Made by a program: the position numbers and the translations under genes. From contig JAISCG010000072.1 in the NCBI GenBank assembly GCA_031265715.1, positions 1-6,375 of the forward strand: a stretch of 6,375 nucleotides of DNA, read 5' to 3'. Positions 1 to 5,619 of this stretch are shown here, in pieces. This stretch comes from Holosporaceae bacterium (GTDB lineage: Bacteria > Pseudomonadota > Alphaproteobacteria > UBA3830). The first letter of the stretch is position 1. The number at the start of each line of letters is the position of its first letter. Below the pieces are notes generated by a model. That model worked only from the letters and a program-made list of their open reading frames with translations. It ran no database searches and had not been told where the DNA came from.

Positions 1-351
1 AATCAGGCTGTTTCTGTCGAGGGTCAGCAGCCACAGTTTCGGACGAATCGTTGCGTAGTATTCGGTCGTATATTCGTCGCTTTTGTTGGCAGTCGCTCCC
101 TGGGAGAATTCCGTTATGATGCCGTCGAAATATCTCTCCTGCGTTTCTGATTTTAAACAAACGTTTATGCTTGATCCCAGCGCTTTTTCCGAATCCAGGG
201 CGTTATCATTGGCCGAAAATACGATTTTGAATTCGAAAAGCTCGGAAATCGCTTCGTATCCGGTCAGTGAATTCAGGACAATGTCGCTGTCGCCGAATAC
301 GGTGCTGAGAGAAGCCAGCAATTTCTCTTGGTTATACAAAGCAAACGACAC
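1..351 (-). CDS. vgrG: Type VI secretion tip protein VgrG, N-terminal part (partial)
   Basis: VgrG forms the trimeric needle-tip spike of the type VI secretion system, sits on the Hcp tube and carries effectors into target cells. The 117 residues seen are the start of the gp27-like base. They include LTGYEAISELFEFKIVF (29-45), ERYFDGIITEFSQGA (72-86) and YYATIRPKLWLLTLDRNS (98-115), the hallmark N-terminal order of the family. Full-length VgrGs are usually 600 residues or more, so most of the gene lies beyond position 1. The frame has a TAA stop at once upstream, which leaves GTG at 351-349 as the first plausible start. Its ribosome site is weak (GGCGG four bases before). Two nearby ATGs (362-360 and 353-351) are in another frame. 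The family call is firm and the exact start less so. No other T6SS gene is visible in the window, so whether this is an orphan spike or part of a cluster cannot be said. Confidence 0.9.
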   Translation of the reverse strand, partial: MSFALYNQEKLLASLSTVFGDSDIVLNSLTGYEAISELFEFKIVFSANDNALDSEKALGSSINVCLKSETQERYFDGIITEFSQGATANKSDEYTTEYYATIRPKLWLLTLDRNSLI

Positions 352-375
352 ATTACCGCCATTTTAAACGTCTTT

Positions 376-404
376 ATGATATATAAAATTGAAACCGGTT
401 GCAA
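376..404 (-). promoter_or_regulatory. Candidate sigma-70 promoter for vgrG
   Basis: On the minus strand a TTGCAA -35 box (404-399, 4/6) is followed by exactly 17 bases and a TATCAT -10 box (381-376, 5/6). Transcription would begin near 369, leaving a leader of about 18 bases before the GTG start of vgrG. It suggests vgrG is transcribed separately from the smpB operon upstream. The call rests on box match and spacing only. Confidence 0.45.
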
Positions 405-469
405 ATCTTGCTATCCGCCTCCTTACTACCCGTCGCATTTGACTGAGCGTTTCATCTCGTAATGACAGG
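401..469. repeat. Degenerate intergenic repeat-like element (CATTGCGAG type)
   Basis: Read on the plus strand, this stretch starts with GCAAATCTTGCTATCCGCCT (401-420) and ends with CTCGTAATGACAGG (456-469). The pattern resembles the short dispersed palindromic elements of many intracellular bacteria, which begin near GGATTGC..CGCCTCC and end CTCGCAATGACAGG. The middle is not recognisable and only one copy is in the window, so membership in a repeat family is inference. It lies just upstream of the vgrG promoter and overlaps its -35 region. Confidence 0.25.
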
Positions 470-470
470 A

Positions 471-491
471 GAGTGTGATTAAAGAGTGTGA
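471..491. repeat. 8-bp direct repeat, 13-bp period
   Basis: GAGTGTGA occurs at 471-478 and again at 484-491, separated by TTAAA. It lies about 100-120 bp upstream of the predicted vgrG transcription start. Tandem sites of this kind can bind an activator dimer, but two 8-base copies may also arise by chance. Confidence 0.3.
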
Positions 492-600
492 AAAAAATAT
501 TTTGTCTTACCGTCCGTCTGATCCTTTTTTTTATCTGAAATTTCAATTTCCCTTTTGAATTATCTTCTGCAGTATTTATGGGAATATTTCCGCGTCATTG

Positions 601-643
601 TGTCCGGGGTCAATTCCGTCTCACATGTTTCTGGAGCCGGACA
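601..643. repeat. GC-rich dyad just after smpB
   Basis: TGTCCGG (601-607) and CCGGACA (637-643) form perfect 7-bp arms around a 29-base loop, starting four bases past the smpB stop. On the operon strand no T-run follows, so it does not look like a classical Rho-independent terminator. It could stabilise the mRNA 3' end or be a small extragenic repeat. No other terminator for the operon was found between 647 and 400. Confidence 0.35.
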
Positions 644-647
644 ACGT

Positions 648-1106
648 TTATCTGTTTTTTAGTAACCGTGCCTTTTCGCGATCCCATTCGCGCTTTTTGA
701 TGGTTTCTCTTTTGTCTGCCGTCTTTTTTCCCCGCCCAAGTCCGAGAGAAATTTTCACAAATCCCTTTTCATTGAAATATATGCTGATCGGAACAAGGGA
801 AATTCCGCCTTTTTTCAGTTGTCCGACAAGTTTTTCGATTTGCCTTCTTCTGAGAAGAAGTTTTCGGGTTCTTTTCGGATCGTGATTCATTCGATTGGCC
901 GAGGCATATTCCGGAATATGCATCTGATAAATAAAAACTTCGCAATCTTTGGACAACCCCGCATAGGCATCGGCCAAACTGACTTTGTGCGTTCGAAGAG
1001 ATTTTACCTCGCTTCCTCTCAAAACAATTCCCGCTTCGAGTTTTTCTAAAATTTCGTAATCGTAACGGGCGCGACGATTAAAACCTACCTCTTTGTACTC
1101 GGCCAT
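648..1106 (-). CDS. smpB: SsrA-binding protein SmpB
   Basis: SmpB binds tmRNA and delivers it to ribosomes stalled on mRNAs without a stop codon; its tail sits in the empty mRNA channel so that trans-translation can tag the nascent peptide. The 152 residues are near the usual length. Visible landmarks are NRRARYDY (10-17), EAGIVLRGSEVKSLR (24-38), the HKVSLADAYAGL strand (40-51), the DPKRTRKLLL segment (76-85) and the conserved C-terminal tail GKKTADKRETIKKREWDREK (126-145). The ATG overlaps the dapA stop as TGATG. An AGGA ribosome site lies eight bases upstream inside dapA, so translation is probably coupled. It is the last gene of the five-gene operon. The tmRNA gene itself was not seen in the window. 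Confidence 0.97.
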   Translation of the reverse strand: MAEYKEVGFNRRARYDYEILEKLEAGIVLRGSEVKSLRTHKVSLADAYAGLSKDCEVFIYQMHIPEYASANRMNHDPKRTRKLLLRRRQIEKLVGQLKKGGISLVPISIYFNEKGFVKISLGLGRGKKTADKRETIKKREWDREKARLLKNR

Positions 1107-1969
1107 CAGGAAAGTCCTTTTATCACCCTATCTATTTTTGTTTGCAGTTCAGCGCTTACCGGGGACAGCGGCGCACGTAATTCGTTCGATATCAGCCCTC
1201 TTTTGCTCAGAGCATATTTTACCGGAGCCGGACTCGGTTCTTCAAACATTAAATCATGCAGGGGCGCCAATGTGTCCCGCAAAACCGCAAAACCTTCAAG
1301 ATTATTCTGCTTGAAGGCGTTGTGCATTCTCACGCAAAGTTCCGGAGCAATGTTTGCACTTACGGAAATTATTCCTGTTGCTCCCATCGCCAATGCTGCG
1401 CAGGCCGTGCTATCGTTGCCGCTTAAAAAACTGAATTTCTTTTTGATCGACAAGCGTCTTGCGGAAAATCTCGACAGGTCGGAGGAGCATTCTTTTATTC
1501 CGACTATGTTTTCCAATTCACAGATTTTCTGAAAAGTGTCGACTTCAATGTCCGTTCCGATGCGATCGGGATTGTTATATATGATTATGCCGCGCGACGT
1601 CGAATCGTTTAGTTTTTTGAAAAAATCGTATATTTGTTGCTGCGACGGTTTTATGTAAAAAGGACATGTGCACAAAAAATTATCGACATATTCCTTCGCT
1701 TTATCGATAAATTTGAGACAGGCGTCCGTGACGGGATAAATCACCCCGGCGATTAATCGTATTTTTCCTCTGTTGATCGCGGCAGCCGACCGAATTAATT
1801 CAATTTTTTCTTCATCGGACAGCGACAAAGATTCTCCGGTGGATCCGCAAACAACCATTCCCGAAATTCCTGATCCGATCAAATAATACAAATATTTTTC
1901 GAATGCCCGAATATCGACTTTTCCGTCATTAAACGGAGTAACCACAGCTGCTATATATCCGCTCAACAT
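1106..1969 (-). CDS. dapA: 4-hydroxy-tetrahydrodipicolinate synthase (DapA)
   Basis: This cytosolic TIM-barrel enzyme condenses pyruvate with aspartate semialdehyde through a Schiff base, the first committed step to diaminopimelate and lysine. At 287 residues it has normal family length. The Schiff-base lysine is K159 in GIKE (157-160). Y131 in YNNPDRIG (131-138) matches the catalytic tyrosine (E. coli Y133), and R136 matches the arginine that binds the semialdehyde carboxylate (R138). Y105 in PFYIKPSQ corresponds to Y107. The nucleotide-like loop reads CGSTGES (41-47) where DapA usually has GTTGES, a conservative Thr-to-Ser change also common in N-acetylneuraminate lyase relatives. The retained arginine and the smpB neighbour favour DapA over those relatives. 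A G-rich site (AGGGGGAG) precedes the ATG. The gap to the upstream gene is 18 nt. Confidence 0.9.
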   Translation of the reverse strand: MLSGYIAAVVTPFNDGKVDIRAFEKYLYYLIGSGISGMVVCGSTGESLSLSDEEKIELIRSAAAINRGKIRLIAGVIYPVTDACLKFIDKAKEYVDNFLCTCPFYIKPSQQQIYDFFKKLNDSTSRGIIIYNNPDRIGTDIEVDTFQKICELENIVGIKECSSDLSRFSARRLSIKKKFSFLSGNDSTACAALAMGATGIISVSANIAPELCVRMHNAFKQNNLEGFAVLRDTLAPLHDLMFEEPSPAPVKYALSKRGLISNELRAPLSPVSAELQTKIDRVIKGLS

Positions 1970-1987
1970 TTTCTCCCCCTTTCAACT

Positions 1988-2707
1988 TTACTGATGTTTT
2001 ACCGAAATTATATCTTCTAAATAAGAAATTTTCTTTTCCAACTCTTTTCCCTCAAAATCTTGCGCATACACGGCTTTTGCTTTTTGGACGTCTCCGTACA
2101 AACCGTAGGCAAGAGCGAGATTTGTGCGATACATAACATTCGACTCCGGCAACGAACACGCATTTTCCAAATAAAATACCGCCTCTTTATATTTGCCGCA
2201 CAACATAAGGGACAATCCCATGTTGTTATAGGCATCGATATAGCTCGGGTTTTTGATAATAACCTGCTTGTACAAACTCTGAGCTTTTTGATGCTCACCG
2301 CGTTCATCGTAGACTGCTCCGAGCGCGTTCAGAGAATCTGCGGTGTTACCTTTCAGGAATTCTTTTTCTGCTTTGATGCCGTCTCCGGACAGAAGGTGTA
2401 TTTTCCCGCGCAAATAGGAGGATTTTGCTACACTACATCCCTCTCTTTCGGCTTTTTTTATGTACTCCAGGGCGGCGTCCAAAAGTTTTATATCGATGTA
2501 GGCCTCGGCCAATCCGATCAATGCATTCATATTTTGAGGACTGATGTCCAACGCTTTTTTGTAAAAACTTACGGCTACTTCCGTGTTCCCTGCGAGTCTT
2601 GCTTTTCTGGCTATTCGAATCATCGATTCGGAGGAAAATCCCTTCTGTTCCCCTCCGCATCCGACCAATAACCCCCCTGCAAGGAATATTATCGCCAAAT
2701 TTCTCAT
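1988..2707 (-). CDS. TPR-repeat lipoprotein, TadD-like
   Basis: This is a 239-residue predicted lipoprotein made of tetratricopeptide repeats, a scaffold for protein-protein contacts at the envelope. A short signal peptide ends in the lipobox LVGC, with the lipidated Cys at 17, followed by GGE. TPR units can be placed at about 29-62, 63-90, 97-120, 124-157, 158-190 and 192-219. The C-terminal pattern (LGAVYDERGEHQKAQ, NNMGLSLMLCGKYKEA, TNLALAYGLYGDVQKA, then a closing SYLEDI) resembles TadD, the pilotin-like lipoprotein of Flp/Tad pilus assembly. No other tad genes are visible, so the specific role is inferred. GGAGG lies five bases before the ATG and falls in the 15-nt gap after the acyltransferase gene. 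A general BamD- or NlpI-type TPR lipoprotein remains possible. Confidence 0.8.
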   Translation of the reverse strand: MRNLAIIFLAGGLLVGCGGEQKGFSSESMIRIARKARLAGNTEVAVSFYKKALDISPQNMNALIGLAEAYIDIKLLDAALEYIKKAEREGCSVAKSSYLRGKIHLLSGDGIKAEKEFLKGNTADSLNALGAVYDERGEHQKAQSLYKQVIIKNPSYIDAYNNMGLSLMLCGKYKEAVFYLENACSLPESNVMYRTNLALAYGLYGDVQKAKAVYAQDFEGKELEKKISYLEDIISVKHQ

Positions 2708-2722
2708 ACAATCCTCCGAAAA

Positions 2723-3847
2723 CTATCTACGACCAAAATTTCTGGATGGTCTTTCTATAAATCTATACAATATTTCTGAAATAATAAACTGCATAACAAT
2801 AAAAATTATAAACTGATACATGAAGAAATCGTGCCTATAGGAAGGTTCTTTCGGAAAATATGTGGAATTTGTGTACCAAACCACAATGTTTGCCAGTGCC
2901 AGCTGAATTGCGTAGAAAGAAAACGATCTGCTGCCGATGTAATAAAAAATCTTATCAAGAACAGGTATTTTGAAGCTGTTTTTAACGAAAACCGCAGTTG
3001 CCGCCGACAAAACAGACGCCAAAGTCACAACCGTGCCCGAAAAAAACGTTTTATCACTGATCGAATTCGGATAGAACCAGACCAGCATTCCCAAAACCGC
3101 CGTGACCAAATTTGCAATTTTTGTATTACACTCGCAGGAAGATTCGCCGTTGTACAAAAATGCAAAAAACGATCCCAGGAATAATTCGGATACATTGCTG
3201 TAAATCGAATAATATTTGCTTCCGTATAGCGAAGCCAGCCCCGGTTGTACGACGAACAAAAACAGAAGCCCGAGGGAGAGAGAAAGAATAACGCGTACAT
3301 TGTTGTTTTTGCACGCAATCAACACCAGCGGCCACAAAATATAAAACTGAGTTTCTACGGCCAGAGTCCAAAACGGCCCGATCCCGGCGAGATGAATTTT
3401 TTCGACCGATACAAACGACTCGACGGAATAATTATACACTCCGCAGAATATTTCGGCGGGAGCGCGCAATAGTGGCGCAACCCAGATCGTGTCATCTTCC
3501 GTAAAACCCAAAAATATCGCGACGGTGATTATCACAAACAGCACCATCGGAAATGTGCGAAAAAATCTTCTCTTATAGAAGGACAGCAGCCAACATTTTG
3601 CGGACGACATTCTGTCCGAAAACGTAGCGCCCTGCAGAGAGTCAAGTTTTTCTCGCAGAGACAACGTTACCACCAATCCGGAAATCGCAAAAAACAGATG
3701 CACCGCGCCGCTGCCGGTCAGCAATTTCGTCGGAACTATTTCATGTACAAATGGCATCGGACAAATCCACGCGATATGCTGAATTAAAATTAAAAGACAG
3801 GCAAAGCCGCGCAATCTCTCAATATCGTCGAAAAATTTAGTTTTCAT
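2723..3847 (-). CDS. Acyltransferase 3 family integral membrane protein (OafA/YrhL-like)
   Basis: Members of this family move acyl groups, often acetyl, onto surface sugars such as LPS O-antigen, capsule or peptidoglycan from the inner membrane. The 374 residues match the membrane domain alone, with about ten hydrophobic segments and no SGNH extension. Visible landmarks are IERLRGFACLLILIQH (9-24), with the conserved helix-1 His24, then HLFFAISGLVVTLSL (50-64), RRFFRTFP (93-100), GPFWTLAVETQFYILWP (157-173; the family's WSLxVExQFYxLWP) and the terminal FIERP (363-367). The acceptor substrate cannot be told from sequence. The start ATG lies three bases after the ffh stop, so its ribosome site (a weak GGGA) is inside ffh and translation is probably coupled. 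Its place between ffh and dapA is unusual and suggests insertion or lineage-specific rearrangement. Family is sure, substrate unknown. Confidence 0.9.
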   Translation of the reverse strand: MKTKFFDDIERLRGFACLLILIQHIAWICPMPFVHEIVPTKLLTGSGAVHLFFAISGLVVTLSLREKLDSLQGATFSDRMSSAKCWLLSFYKRRFFRTFPMVLFVIITVAIFLGFTEDDTIWVAPLLRAPAEIFCGVYNYSVESFVSVEKIHLAGIGPFWTLAVETQFYILWPLVLIACKNNNVRVILSLSLGLLFLFVVQPGLASLYGSKYYSIYSNVSELFLGSFFAFLYNGESSCECNTKIANLVTAVLGMLVWFYPNSISDKTFFSGTVVTLASVLSAATAVFVKNSFKIPVLDKIFYYIGSRSFSFYAIQLALANIVVWYTNSTYFPKEPSYRHDFFMYQFIIFIVMQFIISEILYRFIERPSRNFGRR

Positions 3848-3850
3848 AAT

Positions 3851-5176
3851 TTATTTCCCAATCATTGACATCATTTTACCAAGACCTTTTTTTCTCATTT
3901 TTTTTAAAAAGTCAAGCATACCCTCGTAGCGTTTGATCAGTTTATTTACCTCCTGAACCGTGGTCCCCGATCCGGCTGCAATTCTTTTTTTCCTCGAACC
4001 GTTTATTATTTTATGGTTAGCCCTCTCTTTTTTCGTCATCGATTTTATGATGGCGATGCTCCCGGTAACCGCTTTATCGGATACGTCGCCGACGCCCGGT
4101 AAGTTTTCGAGTTGCCCGCCGTTGGGAAACATTTTCAAAATGGTTTTTAATCCGCCCATTTTTGATATGTTTTCCATTTGCGAGGCAAGATCGTCGAAGG
4201 TGAAGATTCCAGCCTGCAATTTTTTTGCGGCTTTTTCGGCTTCCTCCCGGGAAAAATTCTCCTGCGCTTTTTCGACCAAAGACACGACGTCTCCCATGCC
4301 GAGCAGGCGGCTTGCAATTCTTTCGGCGTCGAAAAATTCGATATCCTCCAAGCGTTCGCCGGTACACAGAAATTTTATTTCGCAGCCGGTTAGGGCGCGC
4401 ATCGACAAAGCAACGCCTCCGCGTGCATCTCCGTCCGCCCGGGTAAGAATTAATCCCGAGAGAGGCAGAGCTTCCGAAAATTTTTTGGCGATGTTGAACG
4501 CGTCCTGCCCGGTCATAATATCCGCCACGAGGAATATTTCATCCGGCTCCGTGATTCGCCGAATTTCCTGAATCTCTTCCATTTTTACGTCATCGATATG
4601 GAGGCGCCCGGCAGTATCCAGAATGAGCACGTCGACATTCTCATTTTTTACGGTCTCCAGAGCAAATTTACAAATCTCCTTTACGGAGTTTTCCTCCGAT
4701 TGCGCAAAAACGATTCCGCCGATTTTTTGCGACAGAATCCTCAGTTGTTCGATGGCCGCCGGTCTGTGGATATCCGTCGAGGCCGTCGCAACCTTTTTAC
4801 CTTTTTTCGAAAAGAACTTCGCCAGTTTTCCGGTTGTCGTCGTTTTTCCGGCTCCCTGCAATCCGACCGTCATTATTTTATAGGGCTTTTTATTTCTGTC
4901 GGGCAGTTCGGATTTTCCGAGCAACTCCACCAAATGATCGTAGACTATTTTTATCACCGTCTGTGCCGGCGAAACCGATTTTACGACATTCTGCCCGATC
5001 GCTTTTTCTTTCACGTCCGCAATAAATTTCCGAGCAACTTCCAGAGAAACATCGGCCTCCAAAAGAGCAATCCTGATTGCTCTCAGCGCTTCGTCGACGT
5101 CGGTTTCTTTTAAAACTCCGCTTCGTCGCAACTTTTCAAAAATACCGAAAATTTTTCCGGAAAACGAATCAAACAT
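3851..5176 (-). CDS. ffh: Signal recognition particle GTPase Ffh
   Basis: Ffh binds 4.5S RNA and hydrophobic signal sequences as they leave the ribosome and, with FtsY, hands the complex to SecYEG. The 441 residues have the full three-domain plan. An N-domain four-helix bundle (1-90) carries the ALLEADV motif at 37-43. The G domain (about 98-295) has GLQGAGKTTTT (P loop, 105-115), DIHRPAA (135-141), DTAGR (187-191), TRADGDARGG (245-254) and GERLEDIEFF (273-282). The Met-rich M domain (about 300-441) has GSRKKRIAAGSG (393-404), the RNA-binding helix-turn-helix. TRAD replaces the usual TKxD guanine-specificity motif, and the Arg form is seen in alphaproteobacteria. A GCGGAG ribosome site lies six to seven bases before the ATG. 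It is the first gene of the operon, but no convincing promoter was found in 5177-5300. Confidence 0.97.
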   Translation of the reverse strand: MFDSFSGKIFGIFEKLRRSGVLKETDVDEALRAIRIALLEADVSLEVARKFIADVKEKAIGQNVVKSVSPAQTVIKIVYDHLVELLGKSELPDRNKKPYKIMTVGLQGAGKTTTTGKLAKFFSKKGKKVATASTDIHRPAAIEQLRILSQKIGGIVFAQSEENSVKEICKFALETVKNENVDVLILDTAGRLHIDDVKMEEIQEIRRITEPDEIFLVADIMTGQDAFNIAKKFSEALPLSGLILTRADGDARGGVALSMRALTGCEIKFLCTGERLEDIEFFDAERIASRLLGMGDVVSLVEKAQENFSREEAEKAAKKLQAGIFTFDDLASQMENISKMGGLKTILKMFPNGGQLENLPGVGDVSDKAVTGSIAIIKSMTKKERANHKIINGSRKKRIAAGSGTTVQEVNKLIKRYEGMLDFLKKMRKKGLGKMMSMIGK

Positions 5177-5306
5177 TTTTATCTCCGCTGAAGATTACGC
5201 CATGCTAACACATTTTATGCGAATTTGGTAGACGCGGCATATCCATTCAAGTTTGAAGGCAGTGCGAAAGGAAAAGCCTGACGAAAAGAAATATTTCAGA
5301 AAAAAC

Positions 5307-5334
5307 TTGACAAACCACAATAATGCTGTACGTT
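5307..5334 (+). promoter_or_regulatory. Candidate promoter of the small-protein unit
   Basis: A perfect TTGACA (-35, 5307-5312, preceded by C as is common in alphaproteobacteria) lies 16 bases before TACGTT (-10, 5329-5334, 3/6 match). The weak -10 is compensated by the strong -35, and the transcription start would be near 5341. The TATAGA at 5340-5345 fits TATAAT better, but sits 27 bases from the -35. The -10 lies within a palindrome, described separately. Confidence 0.45.
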
Positions 5335-5341
5335 TAACGTA
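5329..5341. promoter_or_regulatory. 13-bp palindrome over the -10, likely operator
   Basis: TACGTTTAACGTA is a perfect inverted repeat of 6-bp arms around one T. It covers the -10 box and predicted start of the small-protein unit, where a dimeric repressor would block RNA polymerase. AACGT-type half-sites occur in operators of several helix-turn-helix regulators and antitoxins, but no regulator gene is in the window. Confidence 0.4.
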
Positions 5342-5358
5342 TAGATTAGAGGGCTTCG

Positions 5359-5499
5359 ATGTTTGGCAGGGTCGAAAATTTTGTGAGGAGTTGCGATGAA
5401 GACGCGAAAAACGTCTTAACGCTCGCTTTCACTCTGATTTTCGCCGTTGCGTCTCTGTATTCATATTCATATTATTATTGGCTTCCAAGCCAATTATAA
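5359..5499 (+). CDS. Small single-pass membrane protein, 46 residues, unknown function
   Basis: I do not recognise this protein. It opens with MFGRVENFVRSCDEDAK, a short amphipathic, charged N-terminus with Cys12. One hydrophobic segment follows (about 18-34), then a tyrosine-rich edge YSYSYYYW (34-41) and a short polar tail ending LPSQL. This fits a single-pass inner-membrane peptide. An AGAGGG ribosome site lies five bases before the ATG, a perfect -35 with a palindromic -10 is upstream, and the stop codon sits inside the terminator stem-loop region, so the gene has a complete compact unit of its own. The charged leader plus hydrophobic helix is loosely like Flp/Tad pilin N-termini, but the processing-site Gly and the Glu-Tyr pair are absent. 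It could also be the leader of a regulatory RNA. Existence of the unit is better supported than translation of this frame. Confidence 0.55.
   Translation: MFGRVENFVRSCDEDAKNVLTLAFTLIFAVASLYSYSYYYWLPSQL
5396..5419 (+). other. Nested 7-codon minigene with strong ribosome site
   Basis: Inside the 46-codon frame, one base out of phase, GAGGAG (5385-5390) lies five bases before an ATG that encodes MKTRKTS and stops at TAA. Its codons overlap a hairpin, AAGACG (5399-5404) with CGTCTT (5412-5417) around a 7-base A-rich loop. The ribosome site is better than that of the longer frame. It could be a leader peptide or a chance match, and it was not possible to decide which. Confidence 0.25.
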
Positions 5500-5504
5500 T
5501 TTTT
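5477..5504 (+). terminator. Rho-independent terminator of the small-protein unit
   Basis: ATTGGCTT (5477-5484) and AAGCCAAT (5487-5494) form a perfect stem (the innermost pairs open into a TCCA tetraloop), followed by TATAA and five Ts (5500-5504). It overlaps the last codons of the 46-residue frame. The T-run starts five bases after the stem, so termination may be partial. It separates the small unit from the lipoprotein gene that follows. Confidence 0.6.
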
Positions 5505-5577
5505 CCACATTCAATTTTTTTTATTACATCCGAGAAAATAGGGCGACTCGAGCAAGCGCCGCGTTTTTAACGATTTT

Positions 5578-5605
5578 TTGACGATTAGTCGCTAATGTAT
5601 ATAAA
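5578..5605 (+). promoter_or_regulatory. Candidate promoter of the ABC substrate-binding lipoprotein gene
   Basis: TTGACG (5578-5583, 5/6) and TATAAA (5600-5605, 5/6) are 16 bases apart. Transcription would start near 5612, on top of the GGAG ribosome site (5609-5612), which leaves an almost leaderless mRNA. Either the real start is further upstream, the -10 used is the overlapping TATATA at 5598, or initiation is leader-poor. Confidence 0.4.
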
Positions 5606-5619
5606 TACGGAGATTTATT

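Noticed and set aside
399..420. Sigma-54 promoter for vgrG suggested by GGCGG and TTTGCA on the minus strand.
   Set aside because: The GG and GC doublets are 12 or 15 bases apart instead of the required 10.
364..546. 60-codon minus-strand frame with a TTG start ahead of vgrG.
   Set aside because: No ribosome site, very basic composition without recognisable domain, and it runs through the vgrG promoter and the repeat-like element.
535..546. Palindrome TGAAATTTCA with an adjacent A-tract as terminator of the smpB operon.
   Set aside because: The stem is AT-only and on the operon strand it is followed by As, not Ts.
598..885. Plus-strand frame of 95 codons across the end of smpB.
   Set aside because: It is antisense to a clear smpB gene, has no family signature and reflects that gene's codon pattern.
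5218..5275. tRNA-Leu-like fragment: TTTGGTAGACGCGG (5224-5237) resembles the leucine D-arm and ATTCAAGTT (5245-5253) resembles a CAA anticodon loop.
   Set aside because: The distance between the two is about four bases too long, the anticodon stem does not pair, and no T-arm or acceptor stem is present. At most a decayed remnant, probably chance.
5177..5306. 4.5S RNA or tmRNA gene next to ffh or smpB.
   Set aside because: The GGAAGG-type SRP apical loop is absent on both strands here, and no tmRNA ends or tag frame were seen around smpB.
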